NCBI GenBank assembly: GCA_963978905.1
Contig: OZ022258.1
Location: 46,050,591-46,114,590, forward strand
Direction of reading: 5' to 3'
Source of the DNA: Trichostrongylus colubriformis
Lineage: Eukaryota; Nematoda; Chromadorea; Rhabditida; Trichostrongylidae
Length of the DNA: 64,000 bases
Positions within the stretch are counted from its first letter, which is position 1. Each line of letters starts with the position of its first letter. This document shows, one piece after another, positions 29,201 through 36,100 of this stretch. Both the position numbers and the translations under genes were made by a program. The notes beneath the pieces were generated by a model. That model had not been told where the DNA came from. It saw only the letters and a program-made list of their open reading frames with translations, and did not search any database.

Positions 29201-30937
29201 GTTTCCTACCGATCGGTAACCGCGGTGCGAAAGCGTGGCCTGGTGAAACCCCCTTGCACTGCTTGACAGCGAGTAAAAGCATCTGCCATGTGTCCGACGT
29301 GATTGTCGCGCAGAGCGTCCACTGCTTTCGCAAGGGTAGCTCATAGGAATAATAAGACTGTGACGACTTGTGTAGGCTTTGCTTTCCAAGAAATCGTCCA
29401 CGGAAGAATGACTTTTTGTGTTACCCATATGTTTGTGTTGTATTTGCCTAATGTGGACCTCATGCAAAGTTTCACGCAAAAAAATGTGAATCCGGCTAAG
29501 ATACAGCATCAAAAGTACGTCCGGGTGGGCGGGGCCTCCCAGTAAGGGCCTCGTCCCGTCGTTCGCGGCCATTAGAAACGGAGAGTGGGACTGTTTACGT
29601 CACTTTCTGTTCCTACAATGCGTCTCTGATCACGGCGGACGACGGGACGATGCTTTCACTCCGAGGCTCCGCCCACCCGGACGTACTTTGTGGTGCTGTA
29701 TCTCAGCCAGATTCACATTTTTTCGCGTGAAATTTTGCTTGATGCCCACATTAGGCAAATACAACATAAACATATGGGCAACACAAAAACTCATTTTTCC
29801 GTGGACGATTCCTTTAAGGATGCCTGAAACGGAGTAATTAGAGATCCGGGCATCTGCTACTGCCTTAGCGAGAAACAATGTGGCAGGTCTCAACATTCCT
29901 CAGATCCGACGATACCTAGTCAAAACTAATCAGCGAAAAAATTCAACGATGTCATCTAGGATATATAGTATTTCAATTGGATCTAGTCATCTAGGATATA
30001 TGGTAGTATATATAGTATACAGTCATCTAGGATATATAGTATTTCAATTGGAACCCAATTCACACGACTTATCAGTTCATTTGGAAAATTCTTGCGGTTT
30101 CAAGTGTTTTACCCTCCGAATCATTTATTGGTCTTTTGCTTGGATCTTTTAAATCACACCGAAGTCCGCTTCTCGCTCTATCAGAACAGAAACGTTCATT
30201 CCCTACAATGAATTTTCAAGGTCTCGTACATTCTTCTTGGGCTCGCGATTGACCCATTTCTTAACTCCAAACAATACCTTGAATTAACACGCGAAAGCTA
30301 TTAGCTCCTCTCTTTTCAGTTGGGTTTCCGCTGTTGTCTCCCTTATCACAATCACTTGGCGGACAGACAGACGGAAAGACAAGTCGACCGATCGACGAGT
30401 CGGATGCATAGAATTAAGGTCTACACACTGAGGGATCAGAAGAAAACATCAATTGGATGCGATTCAGAAGAAGGCAAAACAGAAGAGATGAAGTTGTTTA
30501 TAAGATGGTAGGACTCACATTAGTCAGAAGTACAACCGGGTAAGTAGGTGTAGGTAATTGGGCGACCATGACAGAACGGGCCCTTACAGTGGCTATGGGT
30601 AGCACCGTCTGTGTGTCAATACTATCCAACCAGACCACCACGCCACGCGTACTAAGTCACCGTGCGTGACATGTTACTTGCTGGTCACGCTGCGAATTGT
30701 CCCGATTCGCCAACGAAGAGTGTGCCGCGCGCAGTCAACCCATTTCCTAGTGTGTGACCACGCTGGACAATCTCGCTGCACACATGGTCGCACCTTTTCC
30801 ACGACAATTTCATATTAATAAGCGCTTACCTCCTTTTTTGTTTGTAAATCTTCTACTTTGTAAACTGCTCCACATCCGCCTTCGCCAAGTTTTCTGAGTA
30901 TCCGCCATCGTCTGCTTATAACTTTGCCTTTAGGCAT
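1805..30937 (-). CDS. Tau-tubulin-kinase-like Ser/Thr protein kinase (TTBK, CK1 superfamily), 11 exons
   Basis: Reconstructed exons (- strand, 5' to 3'): 30937-30830, 25917-25855, 25725-25607, 25547-25466, 23865-23693, 18050-17925, 15228-15130, 14936-14856, 13985-13893, 13757-13685, 2221-1805. All introns are GT-AG, all phases join, and the sum is 1434 nt (477 residues plus stop). The kinase core is complete: Gly loop [12 protein letters not shown]-binding Lys in ALKAES, helix-C Glu in KLEVQIL, catalytic HRDIKPAN, metal-binding LDFGLARE, then GTTRYCS and the QGRMDDLW block typical of TTBK/CK1. It is therefore predicted active. TTBKs phosphorylate microtubule-associated substrates; nematodes have many paralogues, so the target is unknown. 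After the core come [11 protein letters not shown] and SDPYDWE, also TTBK hallmarks, then a low-complexity tail. The start ATG directly precedes PKGKVI, the usual TTBK N-terminus. Least certain is the last exon, reached across 11.5 kb. If the 13685 donor is not used, the frame stops about nine codons later. Confidence 0.87.
2130..2183 (-). repeat. 18-bp minisatellite, three units, inside the TTBK last exon
   Basis: GGAGCTCCCGGGG(T/C)CGCA occurs three times back to back with one substitution. Being a multiple of three, it adds APG-type repeats without changing frame. Confidence 0.85.
2656..3966. mobile_element. Foldback element with long inverted arms (about 1.3 kb)
   Basis: The ends are ACAGTTAGTGCCGT at 2656 and its complement ending at 3966. 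Inverted similarity runs nearly the whole way: outer 170 bases, then ACCATAAAT...TTGATATTGATT, then the block with CCCCTG.TCCTTGGTG.GGC, then the TGAAATGTACGC block. The unpaired centre is about 3300-3475 and is GC-rich. The left arm has a 129-bp tandem duplication (3033-3161 and 3162-3290) that the right arm lacks. No transposase is encoded, so it is non-autonomous. It lies in the large last TTBK intron. Confidence 0.8.
3033..3290 (+). repeat. 129-bp tandem duplication inside the foldback element
   Basis: Two nearly identical copies start CTCATTTC(A/C)GAACGCG and end AGCCGTCAATC. They differ by only a few bases, so the duplication is recent. Confidence 0.85.
3967..5250. other. TTBK intron sequence, no gene recognised
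   Basis: A poly-G run lies near 3977-3993. Otherwise only short unrelated frames are present on both strands. Confidence 0.4.
5250..5385 (+). repeat. Left arm of a dispersed inverted repeat (partner 6175-6305)
   Basis: The block GTTTCTGGATGCTGATCTCA and its flanks (GGTCGAAGTG..CATTTGT, GAATGGAGTTATGGA) recurs in opposite orientation at 6175-6305 with moderate divergence. The arms are about 130 bases with about 790 bases between them. Confidence 0.7.
5421..5456. repeat. Perfect 16-bp hairpin
   Basis: CTGCGGCTATGAATGC is followed by GTGG and then its exact complement. The loop is four bases. It may be a palindromic element core or a structured RNA. Confidence 0.8.
6175..6305 (-). repeat. Right arm of the dispersed inverted repeat
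   Basis: The reverse complement matches 5250-5385, including GTTTCTGGATGCTGATCTCA. See the left arm. Confidence 0.7.
6390..7140 (+). pseudogene. Decayed mariner transposase
   Basis: Fragments in several frames follow the mariner order. [16 protein letters not shown] ends the first helix-turn-helix region. [11 protein letters not shown] is in the second. Then come [15 protein letters not shown], the first catalytic Asp in [28 protein letters not shown], and the second Asp in [11 protein letters not shown]. The third catalytic Asp region is lost. Stops and frameshifts separate the pieces. No terminal repeats were found, so this is an old, truncated copy. Confidence 0.8.
7270..7602 (+). repeat. 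Dispersed repeat family copy (GGCGGAGCGTGCACTGAAACGT family)
   Basis: It shares CCGTCC-rich lead, a (A/G)AAA.CGACT block, GGGTAGGGCA and GGGCGGAGCGTGCACTGAAA with copies at 8310-8760 and 14390-14735. No coding content is evident. Confidence 0.65.
7603..8213 (+). mobile_element. TTAA-flanked element, possibly piggyBac-derived
   Basis: TTAA at 7603-7606 is followed by CACGTTGGCGAC. The exact complement GTCGCCAACGTG is followed by TTAA at 8210-8213. TTAA duplications are the signature of piggyBac-type transposition. Inside, at about 7991-8070, a frame reads [20 protein letters not shown], acidic like the N-terminus of piggyBac transposases, but the catalytic domain is absent. The phrase GCGTCCCAGCATCGGGACGC is found near the right end and repeated in part. 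The element is 611 bp including both target copies and non-autonomous. Confidence 0.7.
8310..8760 (+). repeat. Dispersed repeat family copy
   Basis: It shares GGGACAAGTTTGAGATGG, GGGCGGAGCGTGCACTGAAA and AACATGG...CAGCCGTGAG with 7270-7602 and, less closely, 14390-14735. Confidence 0.65.
8761..10560. other. TTBK intron sequence, no gene recognised
   Basis: Short frames on both strands show no family resemblance, and no terminal repeats were found. Confidence 0.4.
10563..10606 (+). mobile_element. Solo mariner terminal repeat
   Basis: TAAGTTGTTGCAAAATTAAT followed by TTCGGTTTCAAGGTATGTAT matches the first 40 or so bases of the mariner at 11655. No transposase follows, so only an end survives. 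Confidence 0.65.
10606..10762. repeat. Inverted repeat with GGCCGTGGGAA-type arms
   Basis: GTCCATTTCCCACGGCCTG near 10606 pairs with CAGGCCGTGGGAAGTGGAC near 10738-10758. It sits directly beside the solo mariner end. Confidence 0.6.
11178..11654 (+). repeat. About 475-bp direct repeat shared with 41957-42433
   Basis: The sequence from ACGGC(G/A)AAG to TTCAACAGACTTCCCATAATA matches 41957-42433 at high identity. The copy here ends exactly where a mariner starts. No protein family is recognisable on either strand. Confidence 0.85.
11655..12934 (+). mobile_element. Nearly complete mariner transposon (Hsmar1/cecropia-like)
   Basis: Terminal repeats TTAGGTTGTTGCAAAATTAA (left) and its near complement at 12905-12934 flank 1280 bp, with TA on each side. 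It encodes one transposase in + orientation, disabled by a single-base frameshift. The same family gives the copies at 10563 and 21524-23360. The protein pattern resembles the human Hsmar1 group; a related hookworm element, bandit, is known from Ancylostoma. The TA target is at the boundary of the 475-bp repeat. Confidence 0.92.
11840..12831 (+). pseudogene. Mariner transposase with one frameshift
   Basis: The first frame (11840-12400) reads [20 protein letters not shown] through two helix-turn-helix domains to the first catalytic Asp, [10 protein letters not shown]. The second frame, to 12831, carries WW..G..HY.FL, the second Asp in [11 protein letters not shown] and the third in [13 protein letters not shown], so the DD34D triad is intact. 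Frames join at about 12368, where TTCCTAAACCC appears to have lost one C. Apart from this the enzyme looks whole, so inactivation is recent. Confidence 0.9.
12935..13684. other. TTBK intron sequence, no feature recognised
   Basis: AT-rich sequence between the mariner and TTBK exon 10. No frame resembles a known protein. Confidence 0.4.
13685..13757 (-). CDS. TTBK exon 10: linker rich in Ser and Pro
   Basis: It encodes [20 protein letters not shown] followed by SEYM. The acceptor TTTTCAG is strong. The donor ATG|GTAATT is phase 0, as the next exon requires. Without this donor the frame reaches TAG after about nine more codons, so this could instead be the last exon. Confidence 0.68.
13893..13985 (-). 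CDS. TTBK exon 9: SDPYDWE and linker
   Basis: It encodes [20 protein letters not shown] and then [11 protein letters not shown]. The (F/Y)SD(P)YDWE block closes the TTBK domain. The donor is AC|GTGGGT. If the exon read through, it would stop at 13846-13844. Confidence 0.8.
14390..14735 (+). repeat. Two diverged tandem units of the GGGTAGGGCA repeat family
   Basis: Units of about 220 bases each run (T/G)ACGTTACACGAAAA.CGAC.TGTGGA, GGGTAGGGCA(T/C)(A/G)GGACA, CAAGTTAAGCTCC. The first also resembles 7270-7602 and 8310-8760. Confidence 0.65.
14856..14936 (-). CDS. TTBK exon 8: RPDY motif
   Basis: It encodes [20 protein letters not shown] and then VMKAGRF. L.Y..RPDY..LYELL is the end of the CK1/TTBK catalytic domain. 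Acceptor TTTCAG, donor GTAACC. Confidence 0.88.
15130..15228 (-). CDS. TTBK exon 7: C-lobe
   Basis: It encodes [12 protein letters not shown], then [15 protein letters not shown]. This fits the TTBK C-lobe helices before the RPDY motif. The acceptor TTTCAAG is slightly atypical (AAG rather than CAG), but it is the only choice here that keeps phase. Confidence 0.82.
15580..15770 (+). repeat. Dispersed repeat (CCCGCCGACG family)
   Basis: GCGCGGAAATTTGA, CTG(T/C)GCCCGCCGACG(G/A)CTGT and CTGTTCATGTACTAC(A/G)TCTAG recur in order at 58455-58660. A weaker relative lies near 18560-18640. No coding content is evident. Confidence 0.65.
16125..16194. ncRNA. Long near-perfect hairpin, pre-miRNA-like or palindromic element
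   Basis: CTTCCACAACTGCAA at 16125 pairs with TTGCAGTTGTGGAAG ending at 16194. The stem continues through GGGTGCACTT/AAGTGCACCCC and ATCG/CGAT to a loop of about eight bases. The stem is about 30 bp with two small irregularities, which is within miRNA-precursor size. It lies in a TTBK intron. Expression cannot be judged, and no known seed is claimed. Confidence 0.35.
16788..17760 (+). mobile_element. piggyBac-like TTAA element, non-autonomous
   Basis: TTAA at 16788 is followed by CCCATAACGGACGGCG. The complement CGCCGTCCGTTATGGG is followed by TTAA at 17757-17760. The TTAA target with CCC/GGG ends is the piggyBac hallmark. Near both ends lie GC-rich palindromes such as GTGCGCCACCGGTGGCGCAC (16863-16882) and imperfect copies at about 17679-17745, probably transposase-binding sites. 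The 965-bp interior has no transposase. It lies in the intron between TTBK exons 6 and 7. Confidence 0.85.
17925..18050 (-). CDS. TTBK exon 6: activation segment and helix F
   Basis: It encodes [20 protein letters not shown], then [25 protein letters not shown] and QGR.DDLW..LYML.EL.GPLPW are diagnostic of TTBK-like kinases. The intron before it is about 5.6 kb and holds two mariner copies and short tandem repeats. Confidence 0.92.
18676..19574 (-). mobile_element. Internally deleted mariner, second family
   Basis: TTAGGTTGATTCATAATAAA at the left and its complement ending CAACCTAA at 19574 flank 899 bp with TA on both sides. The terminal repeats are about 32 bases and nearly perfect. The length is below the usual 1.3 kb because the middle of the gene is missing. 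Confidence 0.9.
18754..19496 (-). pseudogene. Mariner transposase remnant
   Basis: The - strand C-terminal part is clear: [20 protein letters not shown] with the third catalytic Asp, then [20 protein letters not shown] and the stop at 18756-18754. Upstream, in other frames, are [11 protein letters not shown] with the second Asp, [19 protein letters not shown], and an N-terminal piece with [10 protein letters not shown]. The region that should hold the first catalytic Asp is deleted, and frameshifts break the rest. Confidence 0.85.
19660..20045 (+). repeat. Diverged tandem repeat, about three units of 130-150 bp
   Basis: The phrases CCTTTC.GGT.GATCCTAGA, CATAGGTGTTTTGA.GGGTGGGACG and GATAA.A...GATAA recur with a period near 147. 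The units are too diverged to be a young satellite. Confidence 0.65.
20712..20966 (+). repeat. Two 128-bp tandem units containing hairpins
   Basis: Each unit starts GGTACCATCCCGTGAGG and has an inverted CTCACGGGAT partner 30 bases on. Each also has TGTGAAAACATCG(T/A)TGTTTTCGATGT, itself a palindrome. The second unit starts at 20840. Confidence 0.8.
21600..22622 (-). pseudogene. Mariner transposase, decayed
   Basis: Frames follow the 11840-12831 protein. [20 protein letters not shown] and the first catalytic Asp in [10 protein letters not shown] are kept. Stops and shifts occur near the start, around 22100 and in the C-terminal third. The second Asp motif is changed to EDHAIPH and the third motif is disrupted, so the copy is inactive. 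Confidence 0.85.
22757..23312 (+). mobile_element. MITE-like element nested in the mariner
   Basis: GGCAGCATTAGGGG at the left and CCCCTAATGCTGTC at the right are inverted ends. The flanks TAAAA and TTTAA suggest a short target copy. Its interior (about 22800-23200) is homologous to 44380-44800 on the opposite strand. Both keep a frame reading CCQ(I/V)N.RE.LE.RQ...SF(K/E)LKLRKRAA, which may only be chance in a shared repeat. Confidence 0.75.
23693..23865 (-). CDS. TTBK exon 5: catalytic loop and DFG
   Basis: It encodes [20 protein letters not shown], then a DFG segment [13 protein letters not shown], and ends [17 protein letters not shown] and DFG are intact, so the enzyme should be catalytically competent. 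The donor AG|GTGAGC leaves two bases. Confidence 0.92.
24476..24609. repeat. tRNA-SINE 3' half turned into a long inverted hairpin
   Basis: The left arm (24476-24536) and right arm (24545-24609) are inverted copies of the SINE segment CGGGTTCGAGTCCCGTCC to CATCCTTG, with a loop under ten bases. Each arm is about 60 bases with several differences. The right arm continues into the normal SINE tail to about 24690. A normal SINE of this family lies at 39555-39671. Confidence 0.8.
25466..25547 (-). CDS. TTBK exon 4: helix E
   Basis: It encodes [20 protein letters not shown] followed by GLKQIHD, the helix leading to the catalytic loop. The acceptor is TTTCAG and the donor GAT|GTGGGT, phase 0. Its joins with exons 3 and 5 keep the TTBK pattern without gaps. 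Confidence 0.87.
25607..25725 (-). CDS. TTBK exon 3: hinge region
   Basis: It encodes [20 protein letters not shown] and then the hinge [22 protein letters not shown] is the characteristic CK1/TTBK hinge. The donor GTACCT leaves two bases that combine with the next exon to give Lys. Confidence 0.87.
25855..25917 (-). CDS. TTBK exon 2: catalytic lysine and helix C
   Basis: Its 21 codons give [21 protein letters not shown]. The Lys of ALKAES is the ATP-anchoring residue and the Glu of KLEVQ is the helix-C partner. The acceptor is TTACAG and the donor GTGAGC; both phases are 0. Confidence 0.88.
26681..26835 (+). repeat. Left arm of an inverted repeat (partner 28815-28970)
   Basis: The block with GTTGCAGCTGCACGGTGCACT and GCCTG.(A/T)(T/G)GAACACAA recurs inverted at 28815-28970, about 2 kb away. 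Both give a short frame with FVAAARC.(I/L)T, so it is one repeat family in opposite orientations. It lies in TTBK intron 1. Confidence 0.7.
27920..28200 (+). repeat. Direct repeat copy 1 (partner 28490-28740)
   Basis: From GA(C/T)GGCGAGAGTACAAA through GGAGGTGCTATCACT, ATCCATCAGTTTCTCCCTAG and the GACAAACCTACC array the two copies are about 95 percent alike. Copy 1 has an extra internal duplication of TTGCTCTATCATTCCCCAAT at about 28072-28125. Confidence 0.85.
28490..28740 (+). repeat. Direct repeat copy 2
   Basis: It matches 27920-28200 in the same orientation, ending in ACACAAAGTTAGTG. The spacing between copies is about 575 bases. Confidence 0.85.
28815..28970 (-). repeat. Right arm of the inverted repeat with 26681-26835
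   Basis: The reverse complement matches the left arm, including the AGTTTGTTGCGGCTGCACGG-like core. See the left arm. Confidence 0.7.
29384..29817. mobile_element. TTAA palindrome MITE, copy 1
   Basis: Arms of about 160 bases run AATCGTCCACGGAA, TTTTTGTGTTACCCATAT, GTTGTATTTGCCTAATG and TGAATC.GGCT(A/G)AGATACAGC, with the complement at the right end. The right end is GGACGATTCCT then TTAA (29814-29817); the left end has mutated. It is the same family as 54867-55298. Confidence 0.8.
30830..30937 (-). CDS. TTBK exon 1: start and glycine-rich loop
   Basis: It encodes 36 residues from [20 protein letters not shown] to QTKKE, with the nucleotide-binding loop GEGGCGAVY. The donor is GAG|GTAAGC, phase 0. 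The frame continues upstream of the ATG without a better start. A splice acceptor lies 24 bases upstream of the ATG. Confidence 0.88.
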
Positions 30938-30960
30938 TTGAACCGGCCCGGAGTTTGACC

Positions 30961-30966
30961 CTGAAA
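30961..30966 (-). promoter_or_regulatory. TTTCAG acceptor just upstream of the TTBK start, possible trans-splice site
   Basis: GCTATTTCAG ends at 30961, 24 bases before the ATG at 30937. In nematodes such an acceptor close to the start often receives a spliced leader. It could equally accept a 5' UTR exon. Confidence 0.4.
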
Positions 30967-31318
30967 TAGCTAATGGATGCGTATTCTGAAATTGGACGGC
31001 GTCCTCAGGCGTCAAGTGCTGTGTGTTCGACGTCATGAGTCCAGGACTCGAGCATTGATTGCCAAGGAAATGAGTAACCTTGCCAGGGTAATGTACACAG
31101 CATCGAAGTCCGCTTCTCGCTCTATCAGAACAGAACAGAAACGGACGATGGAAACTAACCCATAGATCATGAAGCAAGTAATCGCGATGGGCACTCGGCA
31201 ATAAATACAACACACCCAAAGTAGCCTAATGTAAACAAAATGAAGTGTGCTTATGTGCTTCGAGAATGATATGCAATAACATTCCCAGTACATCCTACTT
31301 GAGAAATATTCAGAGTTA

Positions 31319-31450
31319 AGGCAGTGTTCATAGTTCACGATTCAGGCGATCACGCGATCGCGTGATCGCCTGAATCACCCAATCAATATGTATCTTTTTC
31401 CTTCCGCCTGATCGCGTGATCGCCTGAATCGTGAACTATGAACACTGCCT
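31319..31450. mobile_element. Short palindromic MITE with a perfect 38-bp palindrome
   Basis: AGGCAGTGTTCATAGTTCAC at 31319 and its exact complement ending at 31450 are the arms. Inside, 31339-31376 is a perfect palindrome centred on CGCGATCGCG (positions 31353-31362). A weaker relative of the same arm, with GATCGCGTGGTCGCC, lies near 31605-31650. The element is upstream of the TTBK start. Confidence 0.8.
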
Positions 31451-33090
31451 AACGACCATACATGCGTTTTAGGCATTAGGAGACCAGACAACCGGGCAAC
31501 GAGGCGACCAGGCGTCCGGGTGATGAGACGTCAGGGATAGAATCTACTTAAGCGACACCTACTTTATCCCTTCCGCCCAAACGCCCAATCACTAGATCAT
31601 CTGATTGCCTGATCGCGTGGTCGCCATAATCGCGAACTCTGAACAATGTCTTGATAGCGTTAATAGTAGTAAAACTTTCGAAACAGTGTTTTCGTAAAAT
31701 TGATGAGGACCTAATATTTATCGTTCGTTAGAAATGTGGTGAAGGCAAGTTTGCGTGAAGGGGTCAGATACGTACTATTGTATCAATAGGGAGAATCTTG
31801 AAATAACCTCTTAAAATAGCCCTTTGTGAAATTGGTGAGAAGTGGCGTTTTCGTGGAATCCACAAGAACAGATCAGATACGTACTGGTTTTTCACGAATC
31901 GCATCATTCCCCCTATTGATAAGTATCTGATCCTTTTGTGCGGATTCCTCTAATGAATGTCTCGTCTTTATCATTTTCCACAATTCCATGAAAACGCTTA
32001 TTCCACAGATTCCAACACCGTGAACGATACGTTAGTATGAGATCTTACCATTTCTGAGTTGACCGTAGCTATGCGTAAGAGTCACCAGCCTCAGTATGCC
32101 TTAATCGTGATAATGGAGGCGATCTGGCGAAGGCGTGTACGTGAAGACTACCCAACTAGATCAGGCCACGCGAGAAGGTAGGATAAGCGCTGCCAATTCG
32201 CAGCGCGACTTGCGGAACATTTTGCTCGTCCGAGTGACACAATTCACTTGGCACGATGACCTAGTTTTTCTGAAGCACTTCTCTGGGTTGATCTGTTAGC
32301 GTATTATTCACTATGCACTCCTCCTTGGTGAAGTGTCGAGTAGGTGAGTGTGAATGTAGCCTAAGTAGAAGAGGAGACTTGGAGGAGATCAATTCGATTC
32401 GATTGACAAACATTTCTGAAGTTTTTGAAATTTTTAATGCTCTGGCTATTATGCATTTTATTTTCTCCCTGGAGTGAGGGACTACTGTTTGAATTTTCCC
32501 ATTTTGAATTATTCGTTCTTGGACCGGACTACGCAGCGCTACGGCTTTCTTGACGCGACTTCGTGGAGGTCACTAGTACATAGTATTGCGGTTGATGTTG
32601 ATATTGATGCCGTAAACGGAACCATGAAGCATATGCACTCTGAAGCGATTATACTCATGAAATTTCAAAAATAAAGTCGATAGTAAATACGGTGAATTAA
32701 GAAATAAGCACGCATCAAAAAAGAGGAGAATATGATGGTAAAGAATATGGTGATGAGGACAGTTAGGATTAATTCCACGCTACTTAGACATACATTTAGT
32801 GAATTGTAAGCTTGTATGGACCATGTGCGCATTAAAGTGCCTCCATGATTCCACATGGGCATCGAAAGCATGGCCGAGCCAGCACAAGGAGATTGGGAAA
32901 TGGTAGATAAGGACACTCCACGCGAATCGGATCACCCCACATGCCCCGTTACTTCGTACGTGTACCAAAGAGCGTGGTCATCGCCAGCTTTGGCGATCTC
33001 GACCCAGATCGGGTGTGTTGGCTACACTCGTGAGGTTCTCGCCTTTCAAACAGATCAAACCACTTTATAGGAGCACAATTCAATTTTCCA
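31451..33090. other. Intergenic region between TTBK and amnionless genes
   Basis: This is the upstream region of the TTBK gene and the 3' flank of the amnionless-like gene. No additional exon or RNA gene was recognised. A TATAAA at 33064-33069 (- strand) could serve as a variant poly(A) hexamer for the latter. Confidence 0.4.
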
Positions 33091-33093
33091 CAA

Positions 33094-33168
33094 CTATTCG
33101 AGCATTTTCATCTCCATGGCAGTGAGTCCTTCACTGATATTGCTTCCTGTTGGTGTGGTCGATCCAAG
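33094..33168 (-). CDS. Amnionless-like last exon
   Basis: It encodes LGSTTPTGSNISEGLTAMEM and then KMLE before TAG at 33096-33094. The acceptor is TTTCTCCAG. It joins phase 0 with the preceding exon. Confidence 0.7.
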   Translation of the reverse strand, partial: LGSTTPTGSNISEGLTAMEMKMLE

Positions 33169-36100
33169 CTGGAGAAACGCTGGTTCGTGGCAGATATTAG
33201 CAAATGAGGTAAGTACGGCACCCTCCTGAAGAAGCAATTCATAAACATTTGTAAATATAGTGCGTAAAGAAAGCAGGATGTACACACCTCCTCACTCATG
33301 AAGTCCTCATTTGGATCCATCAATTGTACCACATCGTCGTCCTCTTTACCCGAGTGCCATAGTACACGAAATGAAGACGACGTATTGGAAGAAATGAATG
33401 CACGCAGCCTATAAGTATGCAAAGAATGTTTCCTCCATTCTCTGAACAAGGATGTTCGGAAAGCGTGCACTACTATCTGGTGTTTTCTCCAAAAGAGCAA
33501 AAGCTGCTGTATGTGACCTATTTGTCAAGTGGCTTCGCATTATTTGCCATAGAATTGATCTGGCTCATCCTACTAGGTTGATCCGTAAGTTCCCGACCAC
33601 ACTGGTCGATTTTGGTTCCCTATATATTTCTTATGTCACGATAATATTTATCAAAAGTTATATGCATCACAACTGTCTACAACATATTCTTAATAACACC
33701 GGCAGCAGGGCAATTTTGGTTTACGGTGTGGGAGGACGGTGTCTTGTAGTTGCCGCAATACACACACGGCACCTTACCAAGACGTCTAAGGTGAATTCAT
33801 TAGGATTTAGTTGTAATCACACTTTTTTCGTACGCTTTAGCTTATTCTTCATTTAATTGTTTTACTTGTTTGTTGCTGTGTGTTGTTTCACTTATTTCAC
33901 ATCATCACCAATCAATGAAATACACTCTACGAGACAACAAATGACATCTCTACAGCAGGACAACTTGGAAATTCAATTTGTTGATGCGAATGTGACACGA
34001 ACACTCATTACGGCGTCGCCCTATTGAAACCGGGTTTTCCACCGATGATCGCTTCTAACTTTGAATGTTCGTTACAAAATGATCATTTATTTGCATCTTC
34101 GTCTCTCTTCGGACCCACTCCGGTTCCTTTAACGCATCTAGCTCTGTTCGATTTCCCCTCCCGTGGCACTTCACAGACTTCTGACCAAAAAAATTGCATG
34201 CAGATCACGAAATCACTTTGACAGTTTGCCATATCTTCTTCAAAGAGTGAGCTGGCGAGCAAACTAGATACTGTTCCGTTAAAGTGGGGTTAGTACCATA
34301 CGATGAATAAGTTATAAATGCCTAGGCAAATGTCTTCGATTTTTGAAAACTTTCTTCGCATCAAGGGTCGAGCATCAGTGCGCACAGAATAAAACTCGTT
34401 CCATTTCCCCTTCTCTTGAGTGTTGATATCAGCAAGCTGTTTGCAGGAGAATAGCGCAGTGGCATTAGCATCAGGAGATAGAAGCCACCGGTGAACTGTT
34501 TTCCTTGTGTTCCATGCATAGGTTCGAAGTATCAACTTTTCCATGAGCTGCACTTCGGCTGTCGGAATTCCCGTTCAATCTGGACAGTGCCTCCACCGCC
34601 TGTGGGCTGGCGAGCACATAGCCCACTCTACAATGCCGATGACTAAGGTGGATAGTTGAGTGGAGGCGCAATCAGGAATCTAGAGCAGTAATGCGGGATG
34701 AAGTCGTGGGTGAGCTGTTGCGCGCTCTGCACACATAAAAACCAATTCCATATTCCCGAATCTTCTCGACCTCATGAGCATGCCGTAGTGTTACCGTCTA
34801 GTAGAACCGGGGTGTCCTGACACATAACGGCAGGACCACCCTTCTCATGAGCTTACAATTAGCGTAGGCTGGTAGCGAAGTCATACGGTTCTTTATGTTA
34901 TAAAACCTTTTGAAAAAAGTAACTTCGGATGGATGCTGCCAGCTACATCTTAGGAGGATCCTAACCGGTGTATTCAAAAAAATTAGGCCTGGAAGAGCTG
35001 CTTGCGAACTTGATGCCATAGCCAAAACAGGGAATGAGCAACAATGCTAATTATCCAAGCGGAATGGTAAAGATAGATGGCCTATTACGAGTGGCAGCGG
35101 ATTTTCGGGATTCCTCAAAAAAATTTTACAACAATAAATTTAAAGTTGTCCGGAACTTACGAACCAATCTGATATAAACTTAAGATCTTCGGTACTCGCG
35201 CTATGCAAATCTGATGGCGAAGCTGCACGCCATATACACCGCTCACACTCCTAGTAAGGGCTCCAATACGAGAACCGATCCTGACACTCAGGAAGCATAC
35301 ATATTTGGTGACTCCGATCACTATGGACGCTAAGCATCTGCACGGCTGACGGCGCGTTCACCATCACGATTTGCAGTGCCGTCAAACAAGATCGCTGAGC
35401 ATGAACGCGGCCTTATATCGCACGTCAGACGTACCGTTCTCTTTCATCAGCGTTTCTCCAGTACACTGCTGCCGCTATCAAAATAACAATGCAGAAGGTA
35501 ATTAGACCAGCGACCTTTGATGCTGAAAACAAAATTCAACTCAAAATTCTGGATAGCTACTGTACTGCTCAAATATGGTCACTATGAATTCAAAAGAATC
35601 GTCAGAAATCTAAGTTTTCTCATTTCCAAAGAGTTGTGTTGTATCTCTCCTTATGGGTAACATGTAAAGTTTCGAGCCAAGATTCAAAATCTGGCAATAT
35701 GTATGTATGTCCACTGGAAGTTTCATCTGCGCGGCTGTCGTTAAGGGGGGGGGGGGAGGAGGAGGGAGAGGTTTCACGTGAATTTCAAAATTTGGAAGAG
35801 ACATACCCCTAAAAGGGTAGCCCACGCAGGTAATGTGACCGGGGTCACTAGAGCTGTGAAGCAGATTGTTCTCGGTTACTTGATAGGGGTACGATGTGGG
35901 GAAGCAGTTCAGGACCACCGACCTTAAGACCGTCGATCACCACGAGAGCAGTGCTGCGAAGCATTGACGGTCTCAAGGTCGATTCTGAAGTCCTTCCCTA
36001 CATCTACCCCTATCAACTAACCGAGACCGATCCGCTTCTCAGCTCTAGCAACCCCGTCCATACTACCTGCGTGAACGAGCTCTAAAAGATGGGTCTCTTC

